The position numbers and the translations under genes are program-made. The notes beneath the pieces were generated by a model that made no database searches, was not told the DNA's origin, and saw only the letters and a list, made by a program, of their open reading frames with translations. 64,000 nucleotides of DNA from Podospora pseudocomata (lineage: Eukaryota; Ascomycota; Sordariomycetes; Sordariales; Podosporaceae), in NCBI RefSeq assembly GCF_035222375.1, contig NC_085889.1:1612001-1676000 (forward strand), given 5' to 3'. Positions 55,085 to 64,000 of this stretch are shown piece by piece (positions within the stretch are counted from its first letter, which is position 1; each line of letters begins with the position of its first letter).

Positions 55085-57867
55085 CTGATCGATCCGCTAT
55101 TATTGCAAGAGCTCGGGACAACGCCAGATGCCGATGTCCGGAGGTTGCTGTCAGCAAGGGGCAGCCACTCGTTCGATCCATCGGCTGGGAGGGTTCGCTT
55201 CTTTGGCCCCACCGCCAACAGCCATGTCCATGGAAAATCGACATGCCTGTTTGACAATGAGGGCCGTCCAGACCGGGCACGAAGGGCTGCCACCTTGATC
55301 GAGACGCTGGGCTCGTCCACCATTGACTACCTTACCAAGTGCTTCTGGGAGCATTACTTTTATTCTGGCTCCATGGTCGTCGACAGGGCGGCATTTGAAA
55401 CGGGCAGACTGACACAGGACCCCAAGTTCTACTCCCCGTTCCTTCACCTCACCCTGTTGGCCATTGGCTACCGGTTCGCTGACCGCACCCGGGACGATAT
55501 CAAGAAGCTCTCTGTCGGAAGCCGCGAGAGCACACTCCACCGGGAAGCGAAAGGCCTGTTGGAGGTTGAGATTGATCAAGGTGGCGGTGTCCCGAGCGTT
55601 CAGGGAATGCTGTTGCTGGCTGACTTGGAGTTTGGCGTCGGCCGTGACAGTGCTGGATGGATGTATCTGGGTATGTTGCCTTGTAGTCATGTGTTTGCCG
55701 TTGCCGAAGCTGACCGTTTGGTGATTTTGTAGGCATTGCAAACCGTCTTGCCTTCGATATAGGTCTCCACGTAAACTACAGCGGGGTAGACATCTCCGAA
55801 GCGGAAAGGCGGCTGCGGCGTCAGGTTATGGCGGGCTGCATCGCGTTCGACCGTCAGTGGGCCTTGATCCTTGGTCGTCCAACCTCGATCAAGGCTCAAG
55901 ACATCAGCATCGACCTCTTATCCAAGGGTGCCTTCAACTCGACACATGGCCAGATGACTGCCGAGGCCAAAACATATGCGGCTGGCCAAGCTGCCCTCCA
56001 GCAGAAGCGCTTTGAGCTTATGGAGCTGGCTGGCAAGGTATCCGACCTGCAGAACACGACACATGGCATCTCAGATTTGACTGCCAAAGCCACCGAGGAC
56101 AGAACCTATCTCTACTTTCTGGCCTTGGAACGCCAGTTTCAGACGTGGTATCGACAGCTTCCAGACTGCCTGGCCTGGAAGCCCATCAACATCAAGTCGG
56201 CCCCCATCGGCTTCTTTCTGCTTCATCAGCAATTCCACACATGCATGATCCTGCTTCACAGGCCCTGGGCCAAGTATGGGCCATTGGTTCCGGACAGCAC
56301 TGCTGCTGCTTCCCGGTATGCGGCGCCCGAGTCTTCGCTGCAGCTCCAGGCCTCTCTCGGCACCTTTCCTCGTCAGGACAACCGGGCGTCTCTGTCTCGC
56401 AGCATGTGCACTCAGCATGCGGTCCGGGTTGCAAGGATATTTTGGCAGCAGCGCCAGCGCTTTGATGGCACCAAGATTGGTCTTGAGGCCATCCAGCAAG
56501 CCGGCACTGCTGCCCTCGCTCTGATGGCTGCCTTGGCCCACAAGAGCGCCGAGCTGGACCATCAGAGCAATCTCAAATACCTACAGGTTGTTTCTGCGGC
56601 CATCTACGACATGAGCCATGCCTATCAGCCAGCTTCAAGGATGTACAGCCTCCTCAAGACCATGTTGGCTGATATCCGGACTGAGATGGTCAGCTCTGGC
56701 TCTTTTGAAGCCAGTGCCTTGCTCAACCGGTTCAACCAAGGGAACCCCACCACGAACATGATCTTTGGCAGCAACTCGTGGAATCTCAGCAACGAGAGCT
56801 CTCGCTTCACCCCCGCGAGACGAACCCTCAGCATGTGCGACGGGCCCGAAGAGGGTCGTGAGGCCAAACGCCGGCGGTTTTCCACCCAGACAGCACCCGA
56901 CGTGGTGTTCTCTACCATGGCTGTGTTCGGGAGCAGCCCTCTTGGCGGTCCGGCATCCCCTCAGCTGGCTCATCCACAAGAGAGCTCTGGTCAGGGGGAA
57001 CTAGGAGAGCCTCTGCGGGAGATTCCAGATATCGCTCCAGAGTCAGACTTTGATCTTGACTCGTTCCACGCCTCATTTGTTGATTTCATCAACAACGGCA
57101 GCAAGGGGTGGGCTACGGCAACCCCCACAATCACAACGGAGACGACACTTGAGGCGACCCCGCTCCCCACTCCCGCCTGCGAGGAGGCTCCCTCGACCAG
57201 CAACACTGATGCCGTCATTGTGCAGGACGAGCCGGCAGCTCAGCAGCCGGCGGATGATGCCATGGTTGACATGACGATTGAAGAGTGGCTTGCCGAACCG
57301 GGAGTGAGCTCCGGGCTCGCCGCCATGGAAGCCGAAGTCCAGCAGCACTGCGACTCGCGATTCTCACCCGTCGCAGACGCACCCGTGCCCACTGCCGAAG
57401 GGGGCGAGGTGCCGCCGCCGCCGTTGCCCGAGATGCAACAAAGTGACCTCACCATGCCAGTCACGCTAGAACTTGGCACTGCGGACAATGGAGGGATTCA
57501 CACCATGGACTGGCTCGCCACCGCCCCGCCACCCCCGCGGCCCTCGAGGAGGATCTCCAGGACGAGCATCTCGAGCACGATTCGCCCTCCGCTCGCGCCT
57601 CCCGAGACGGATTTGTTTGTCAACGCCTTGGCTATTCCCGCGAGGCAGACGTCCCTTCCACCGCCGCCACCGCCGTCATCTACACCGCTTCCCATGACGC
57701 CAGTGACGCTGGATGAGTTGGTGCAGAGCGTGGAGGAGGCGGTGGACTCTGCGCGGGCGAGGGCGAGGGACAGGGAGAGGGAGAAGTCGGTTGCTGCTGC
57801 TGGTAAGGGACAGGTGTCGAGCCCCGAGGCCGGGAGGAATTTGTCGTTGGATTATTTCCAGTTGTGA
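54389..57867 (+). CDS. Zn2Cys6 transcription factor (1119 aa)
   Basis: Exons 54389-54654, 54712-55670 and 55733-57867 total 3360 nt (introns 57 and 62 nt with GTGAGT and GTATGT donors). The Zn2Cys6 cluster has C50, C53, C60, C69, C72, C79 (CASCRERRIRC...CTQCRKTGHTC) with a basic linker, followed by a short coiled-coil dimer region (SLSNRIALLEEMLKEQ). Gln and Ser homopolymers lie near 130-140 and 205-225. The fungal-specific transcription-factor middle-homology domain spans about 285-620 (FWEHYFYSGSMVVDRAAF; YLGIANRLAFDIGLHV; RQVMAGCIAFDRQWALILGR). The C-terminal 400 residues are acidic/Pro-rich, an activation-like region. Binding sites of such factors are CGG triplets; targets unknown. The start ATG at 54389 gives the first Met after a T-rich leader; upstream in-frame codons have no ATG. 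Confidence 0.92.
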
Positions 57868-58532
57868 ATGTGATGTGACACGATGTAATGACGAAGTAAT
57901 GTAGATAGAATAGCTGGGCGGCTGCTCAAAACAGGAAAATAATGAACAGATGATGTACTATCAATTTGTGCGTCTTTTGTGTGTGTAACTACTGCACTTG
58001 ACCCCCAGTCCCCACAGGTCGGCGCCGGTAGGTAGGTCTCGAACCTACTCTGGCTTCAAATATGCAGCCTTACATGTGCTCTGGAGCTGACTGCTTGACC
58101 TTTTACTTCCTCTCCAACTGACACAATGTGGCCCGAGCTTTGTAAGATAGTGGTAGGTTTACAAATTTCGGTGCCACCCGTCAGCACTGGGTAAAGGCCT
58201 GTAGCACGCCGGTGTACAACACGCCAGTTACTCTATTGCTGACCATATACCGATCCCCCGATGGTACTCCAACACTTTACCCAGCTGTTTATACATTAGC
58301 TGCGAAGCAATTCCTAACAAAGCATGTCGTATCCAGAGATCTAAGTCACTGCCTACCTAACGTAACACATGGGCGCCGCATTTGGCCTCAGACTGAGGTC
58401 GGCGTCCATAAACAGATGCTAGACCTACCGAAACAACCGCGAGGAAAACAAGGCCTTATCACCGAAGGAACTATCTACCACGGTTCATGATATCAATGAG
58501 ATGAAAGAGACATTTGCATCATGCAATACATG
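57868..58532. other. Intergenic, no gene seen
   Basis: 3' flank of the transcription factor and upstream region of the small secreted-protein relic. Nothing recognised. Confidence 0.5.
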
Positions 58533-58783
58533 GGTATATAAGAAGGCTGATCTTCCCAACACCATCATTTCTTCCCAGAATCAGCATCACATTCCCTCTT
58601 ACGGTTGGTTCATCGGTGACTTCTGGCAAGTCCCCGTTCTATTGACATTCCTTTGCGTTTTTCGGTGGAGCTTCTGGCAAGCTCTCGACATCGACACCCT
58701 CCTTTGAAGTCTTGATCTACGATTCACACATCTTTGCCTGCCTCTATCGATACAACTCATCACCTAGCTATCACTCGACCACA
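58532..58783 (+). promoter_or_regulatory. TATA box and leader with repeated CTTCTGGCAAG
   Basis: GGTATATAAG at 58532-58541 is followed by a 240-nt leader that contains CTTCTGGCAAG twice (58620-58630, 58671-58681). The same arrangement precedes the gene at 62806. Confidence 0.65.
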
Positions 58784-59273
58784 ATGAAGCAACAAAACGC
58801 CCTCGCAGGCGCAGCTCTCACCACCGCAGTAGCCATCCCGCGCGAGCATGGAGCCATGTCGGCACGTTCAGACGCCCCCTCTGTCCGCAGCATCACCCGT
58901 CGAATGGCCCCAAAGAAGGAGTCAGCCCGCAGGAAAGCTTGACAGCACGGACTATGTCCCACCTGGCGCGGGACGAAGGCCGAGGCCACAGGGGGACGGC
59001 CTAGATGGGGGTTATTGACCAGCAACAGACACCACCTGGTGGCCAGCACAGCCAGCACAGCCAGCACCACCCCCACCCCAGCAACAACAAAATGACCCCG
59101 CCCCAGCTGATGACGAGGTAGCGGGCCCGAGCAACACCCAGCGAGGTCTGGAAGGGAAGAAGAGTAAGAAGCCGGGAAATGAGGATTTGAAGGATTATAA
59201 GCCTGGTCCCGGGGAGGGGGAGTCGGATGGGTCTTTTGATGAGGGGGAGGCGGGCACGGGGGTTGCTGCTTAG
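58784..59273 (+). pseudogene. Decayed small secreted-protein gene
   Basis: The ATG at 58784 opens MKQQNALAGAALTTAVAIPR, a signal-like N-terminus, and stops at 58942 after RRMAPKKESARRKA. The next frame continues without loss of character: LDSTDYVPPGAGRRPRPQGD, then a TGA (near 59017), then PAQPAPPPPQQQQNDPAPAD and GPSNTQRGLEGKKSKKPGNE, ending GEAGTGVAA at 59273. One frame change and one stop thus separate it from a single frame of about 160 residues; an intron covering both is possible but no good donor is visible. Composition (Pro, Gly, Glu, Lys; disordered) and its leader resemble the intact gene at 62806. Function unknown. Confidence 0.55.
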
Positions 59274-59577
59274 GTTCCAGGTTGAGGGGGGTAGAGGGTT
59301 CGCTGCTGCTGTGGTGATTCGGGGTGACGAGCGGCGGATTTTTGGTAGTATACTTACGTGGAGTTAATCGACCTTTGAGGAGACTAAATGATGGGCACCT
59401 GGTACCTACTTTAGTTCCTGGTCATACACAGTCATCATGAACCTTGAATACTAGGTTGGTAATGGCTGGTTATCATATGACGAAGCGGAAGTTCTTGCCG
59501 GCAAGGACGTTTACCTGACATACCAAAGCTCTGTTGACGTTAAGCCTGGAGGCTACCTTCCGAGTGAGGTACTAAAG
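59274..59577. other. Intergenic, no gene seen
   Basis: It separates the decayed secreted-protein gene from the inverted-repeat/LTR block. Confidence 0.45.
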
Positions 59578-59672
59578 CGGGAGCCTACGGAACTAGGCTG
59601 TGGCATTAGGCCGGGTGCGGCCTTGCCAAATAATCTAATATCTTCCTCGAGTATAGTATTGAGTAGGCTACT

Positions 59673-60178
59673 TGTTACGCCCCAAGCGTAATACCCCTGT
59701 ACAGGAACCACTGGGTGGTACCCGAGGTGCTGGACACCTCAGCCAATCATTGGGCCAGGGATGGAAAGACCCGTAAGCCCCCATACGACCATTCAGGAGG
59801 TGCTCAGTCTGATCAGTGGCCAAGACCACTGAGCACACTGAGCACATCGATCATGAAAGGTTGCTCAGTCTGCTCAGCCGCCAAGACCACTGAGCACACT
59901 GAGCAAGGTACAAAGATACTTCAGAAACATATGTAGATAGCTTCACATAAATAGGGGGGAGCGCCGGGCGCTCCCCGTGTCGAGGAATCTGATTCCTCAT
60001 GCAAGCAATCAAGTTTATTTGTCTACAATCTACTCTCAGTAGCTCTTTGTTGGAACAACCTGTTGCTGACAGTGAACCCGTGTCTGAGACGCTTGTCACA
60101 ACCTTCGATCATCCTGTCATATTCACCTTCGGCGTACTGCCTTGCAGTCTGTATCCACTCCCGGTGCAGGTTGTAACA
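59673..60178. mobile_element. Solo LTR, family B, opposite orientation
   Basis: It begins TGTTACGCCCCAAGCG and ends GGTTGTAACA. It is the reverse complement of the solo LTR split at 32693-37445, with scattered differences and an extra tandem copy of about 60 bp around GCTCAGTCTGCTCAGCC (59852-59905). No matching target duplication is visible. Fossil, non-coding. Confidence 0.8.
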
Positions 60179-60184
60179 TATAGG

Positions 60185-60614
60185 TGTGACGAACCCCTAT
60201 CCAGACCTCTGAAAGGGATACTGGTTAAAGGCACTTCTGAACAATCCCTGGCCCGGTACAGCTAAACAGTGTACAACAATAGCTTGTCTCAATCACAATA
60301 GCTAAGATACCACGATTGTGACTTGTAACTGCATACTGCGGAACTGTCTATCTACACCAGCCAGTTCCTCCGTGTATATAGACCTAGGGCTCCAAGTACC
60401 TCCGTACCTGGATCTATCTTTCAATCCCTAGATCCCTTGGATCTAGCTCTGAATCCCTAGATCCACGGATCTAGCTCTGAATCCCTAGATCCACGGATCT
60501 ATCTCCCAAAGCTTAGATCCCCTGGCCCGTGCTATTCCCTGTCCCACAGGCCCCACTTATCCGTTGCTCCAGTCTTACTAGTCCTGGCGACCCCGCTTCT
60601 TCTGAACCATGACA
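60185..60614. mobile_element. Solo LTR, family C
   Basis: TGTGACGAACCCCTATCC at the left, TTCTGAACCATGACA at the right (TG...CA), 430 bp. The 5-bp target duplication ATAGG is perfect (60180-60184 and 60615-60619). It contains short tandem AATCCCTAGATCCACGGATC units (60425-60510). It inserted right beside the family B LTR. Non-coding fossil. Confidence 0.8.
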
Positions 60615-60712
60615 ATAGGTACCTAGTACTATATTCGAAGAAGATATTAGATTATTTGGTGAGGCCGTACCCGGGCCCTAATACTATAACCCAGTTCCGT
60701 AAGCTCCTGTTA

Positions 60713-62562
60713 TGATAGTAAGATTTCTGCTTCAGACTTGAGTCTCAACCTATGCGCCAGAGGCAATGTCATGCTATGCCAAGCAATAAGATGGCATGTA
60801 GGTATATGGCCGGGTCGCAGTTCCAGAGTCTCAAAACGTGGCCGGTTGACCGGCTATGTTGGAACTAGTGATGTTCCTACGATGGGCAGAAATTTGAACG
60901 CGTTCAACTCTATGTATTGGTGCTTCAGGTGATATTTCTTCCAAGTTGTGTTGAGTTTCTAGTATTACCTGGATATCGGGAAGTTCGGATAGATTTACAA
61001 TCCTGACCTCTCTCATCAACCATCCGAGTGTCTTGTCTAGTGCTGTTTGTAGTAATTCGTTTTGTAAGCCAAGATCACCAAAGGGCGCTGAGTGGCGCGG
61101 GTTGCTGGTATTTAACTTATCTCTGCAGCCCCCGCCCTGTGCAAGACATGCTTGGAGAGTTTTGTTTCTGACGCCATGTCATCGAACTTACCTTCTTCAT
61201 CTGATACTGAATTCTTGCCCGCGGTGATGCTTCTCCTACTATATTCAGACGCTAGTAGAAGTCTCATGTTTTTTTCATACCTTTTCCGTACCCACATTAA
61301 CGTTCGTTCGCCCGATGTCACACGTCAACGAACCAACCACCGTGAACACGGCCAACAACACCGTCGATGCCAATGAAAGGAGGGGTAACTGCACGCTGTG
61401 AACCAGTAGTCAAAGTGAGGTAGACGATCACAGGCTTCGCGGTTATTAAGAAGATGATATTGGCCAACCTGAGATATTGAGGAACTTGGCAGCGGCTTGA
61501 GGCCACTGGGCACGGACCACCTGACGATGGATAAATACGCGTCTCTGAGATCTGTTTGTATTCCTAGACCTTCTTCTTCCTCATCACGCTCTTCGAGGCC
61601 ATTGAAGATTATTAGCCTGAATTGAACCATGAAGTTCCAAGCCCTGATATTACAGCCCTTGTCACACCCGACCAGCGGGCCCTTTCATTTACTCATCAGG
61701 GGCACCCACTTCGGCCTGGAGCTGGCTTCGGCATGCTGACCACCTAGACATTAGTCCGTCATCGTGAAATTATTCGAAGCTTCAAACCAAAAACATCGAC
61801 TTCTGTCACGTCTCTGCGCTTTCTTCTTCAACGTTCACACGAAAGCATACCAACACAGACTCAAAGCGATCAGTTCTACACTATGAATTTCAGCTTCCAA
61901 CGTGAAGAGTGAATAATTTGCTTGAGCTTTACAGCGAGTAGACAAATTCTCGCCAACTTTTCTTATTTTCATACTTGTTTTCCTTACTTACCCTGGGAGG
62001 TAATGTACCCAACTATCCTTACTCACGCTCTACACATTTAAATACCACATCAACTCTCCTTTGAAGTCTATACCCTTTGCCTCACGCAATATCACAGCAT
62101 CTGACTGCTCCTACGATCTTCACAGTCGCAGACGGCATATAGCAATGGAATTCTCGACATCCCTGTTGGTATGACATGAAGTCAGTTTGGTGCGAATGGC
62201 AACCGTTGGTTTGCAAGACTTTTCATGGTTTGTAACAATTCCACTGGGCTCTGGGAAATTATGTTGCACAAGTACCGAGTGTTCCTCGCCAGGCTTATGT
62301 GAGATGGCTAGCAGTTGGACGCCTTCTTGTCTCCTCCTGCTGACCACAACTCTCGTTCTCCGCCGCAACAGTCTTACACGCCGAAGGCGGAATGCCCCCG
62401 CGCCCCGACAACGACTCCAAAAAGAACTGCCAAGATGCCACAGCACTTTGGCTCACAGGGTCTACTGCTAAACGTGTTTCGACCTCCTGAGGACCTTCCG
62501 GTGTCTCTCCGATCCAACCCACGATGGTCCGGGACGGGATTGGATTGGGATGCTCCGAGTCT
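60713..62562. other. Intergenic, no gene seen
   Basis: No supported gene. Open frames on both strands (e.g. 61112-61321 minus, 62187-62471 plus) lack domains or codon signal. It ends at the TATA-like box of the next gene. Confidence 0.45.
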
Positions 62563-62805
62563 ACATAAAAGGCGGTTTGAACTGCAGTAATGTTCTCCTA
62601 TCTCCATCATCAGCACATCATTCCTTCACAGCAATATCTGGCGACTTCTGGAAGGTCTCCAATCTTCACTGTCCTTTTCTTTCGGCTTCTGGCAAGACCG
62701 CACTTTCAACAATCCTTTACGCCTCGTGCTTAATACGGCTTTTCTTTCGAAACCAAGACTTCTGGCAAGCTCTTGTTCAACAAACCACGATCTCAAATTC
62801 TCAAT
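62563..62805 (+). promoter_or_regulatory. TATA-like box and leader with CTTCTGGCAAG repeats
   Basis: ACATAAAAGG at 62563-62572 precedes a 233-nt leader. CTTCTGGCAAG occurs at 62686-62696 and 62759-62769, and a variant CTTCTGGAAGG at 62645. It parallels 58532-58783 in spacing and motif. Confidence 0.65.
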
Positions 62806-63339
62806 ATGAAGTACACCATGGCCGTCATCGCCATCATTGGCCTCACCAACGCTATCGCGATGCCCAAAGAGGCAAGCAACGGTGTGAACGGCTTGGAAGC
62901 TCGCTCCGCACGTCAACCTGGATTCATCACCGTCGTCAAGAAACGCAGCGATGACCCCGGCCCGAGCAGACTGCCACCCTCCAATGGAAAAGGCCGGGAA
63001 GTTGACGACCCGGTCCTTGATCAGCTACGCGAACAAGAAGACGCCTATGCTAGTGAGGATTCGTCTAGTGGGAAGAGCAGGGGGGATACAGTCACGCCGC
63101 CTACGTCTGAGGGGGAGGGCACGAGGTCGCCTTCTCTGGAGGGGATGCAGCCTTGGCGGCCTGAGGAGAATGGTGAGGGTCCGGGGTCGCCTACTATTCC
63201 TGCTTTTGCGAATAGTGAGAATAGAGGGGCGGAGGAGGATCCGTACGGGTGGGAGGCGCATGCTGATCGGGTGAGGGAGGAGAGGGAGAGGGAGAATCCG
63301 TTTGGGGAGTTTCCGAGGTATGATGTTAACGAGAGGTAG
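62806..63339 (+). CDS. Small secreted disordered protein (177 aa)
   Basis: A single exon. Signal peptide MKYTMAVIAIIGLTNAIAMP, then a propeptide-like segment ending VVKKRSDD (dibasic KKR, possible kexin site). The rest is low-complexity, rich in Glu, Ser, Gly, Pro and Arg with no cysteine: DPVLDQLREQEDAYASEDSS, TVTPPTSEGEGTRSPSLEGM, DRVREERERENPFGEFPRYD. Predicted largely disordered. It is related in layout and leader to the decayed locus at 58784. The coding strand turns very G-rich after codon 85. No known family; secreted effector or matrix role is inference only. Confidence 0.75.
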   Translation: MKYTMAVIAIIGLTNAIAMPKEASNGVNGLEARSARQPGFITVVKKRSDDPGPSRLPPSNGKGREVDDPVLDQLREQEDAYASEDSSSGKSRGDTVTPPTSEGEGTRSPSLEGMQPWRPEENGEGPGSPTIPAFANSENRGAEEDPYGWEAHADRVREERERENPFGEFPRYDVNER

Positions 63340-64000
63340 ATGGGAGGTATGGATCTTTGGAAATCCCCTGTATGTAGAGTTAGGCGAGGGAATGATGTAC
63401 AGCGTTGGGGTCTCTGTAGGTGGTTGAGTGCTCCAGGTTTGACTATCTTGTACTTCATTTGTCTTAATAATGGTGTCTGATCAACAGGTGAGTTTAGGAT
63501 GCGGGTAAGGTCTTAGGCTGACTGAAAACAGTGATAATAAACGCTTTCTTTTTTATTTCTTTTTTATATGTAGTCACAGTTTGTTGTGAGCCCCTTTCTT
63601 TGCTTTCGTGCTCGCACAGATGTCTGAAGATGGGCAATACCAGGCCATTTTCTTTGTCATCAGGTATATGATTTCCTAGGTATGCTATGGTACCTAGAGT
63701 GGCGAATAGGTTCCATGTCAAACTTCATCACTTGTTCGAAGAAAGGAGAAGCCTCCAGTCTACTGGTTACGAGCCCCACCCCCCTTCCTCGCCTTCGAGC
63801 CGTCCTTGCCCCTGACTAGCTGCGCCTACCCCTGAGCCCCTGAACCGTCCCACTAGGGCATCGAGGCCCGAAAATATGCACGTTACCTTTGAACAAACAG
63901 ACTCCGATCGGGAAATAAAATCAAATACCGGACAGAATGTCAAAGATGCGGGGAAGTTGAGCCTCAATCAATCATTTACACGCGACTCTGATCATCAATA
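63340..64000. other. Intergenic to the window end, no gene seen
   Basis: 3' flank of the small secreted-protein gene. No supported coding region. Confidence 0.45.

Larger units (their letters stand above)
59578..60712. repeat. Imperfect inverted repeat flanking two solo LTRs
   Basis: The left arm (about 59578-59672) and the right arm (about 60615-60712) are reverse complements at roughly 80 per cent. Landmarks are GGAGCYTACGGAACT and CCAAATAATCTAATATCTTC. Most differences are C/T or G/A, as RIP would leave. This may be the remains of a MITE or foldback element whose centre was hit by the LTR elements. Confidence 0.65.

Noticed and set aside
54727-55323. Minus-strand frame with a poly-Asp run
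   Set aside because: Antisense of the Ser repeat in the Zn2Cys6 gene.

Overview
The window is nuclear DNA of a filamentous ascomycete, most likely a member of the Sordariales (Podospora/Chaetomium relatives). The reasons are genes with short introns (about 47-190 nt, GT-AG, with CTAAC/CTGAC-type branch sites), fungal-only families (HET domain, 2EXR, DUF1748, Zn2Cys6, Iks1-type kinase, an Atg28-like protein), a fungal pyruvate kinase, fungal LTR elements, and traces compatible with repeat-induced point mutation. Coordinates of spliced genes were derived by reading splice sites and frame continuity; no alignment was run.

Layout. 1-1962 (-): C-terminally open Atg28-like gene. 2956-8139 (+): a large four-exon AAA ATPase joined to a HET domain. 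8165-9438 (-): unknown protein with an Asp/Gly run. 9946-10016 (-): tRNA-Gly(GCC). 10315-12253 (-): pyruvate kinase, five exons. 13711-14210 (+): DUF1748 small protein. 14942-15942 (-): unknown, frame-disrupted. 16924-18114 (+): 2EXR protein. 20313-21389 (+): secreted Asn-repeat protein. 21977-22925 (+): NAD(P)-binding protein. 23577-24240 (+): tyrosinase relic. 25143-26189 (+): MDR oxidoreductase. 27482-28006 (+): cysteine-rich secreted protein of IDI-2 type. 29658-30488 (+): DEDDy 3'-5' exonuclease-domain protein.

30750-43200 is an accessory, repeat-laden block built around one NLR-type gene (patatin - NB-ARC - TPR, minus strand, 31918-41436). Its TPR array is split twice: by a solo-LTR-like element (37498-38320) and by another solo LTR (32693-37445) that itself received a Copia element (33090-37395) with two apparently identical 240-bp LTRs. 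Target-site duplications support every step. A MULE transposase fragment lies directly downstream.

44853-57867 returns to ordinary genes: Iks1-type kinase (-), purine nucleoside permease (-), a small cysteine-rich secreted protein (+), a mitochondrial-looking single-span membrane protein (+) and a Zn2Cys6 transcription factor (+). 58500-64000 is a second accessory stretch. It has two related loci for small secreted, disordered proteins (one decayed, one intact) that share a repeated leader motif. Between them are two adjacent solo LTRs inside an imperfect inverted repeat.

The themes are non-self recognition and cell death (AAA-HET, patatin NLR, an IDI-2-like protein), secreted small proteins, and mobile-element damage to an immune-type gene. 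The most unusual observations are the AAA-HET fusion, the three-layer nested insertion in the NLR repeat array, and a C-rich to G-rich switch along many coding strands.
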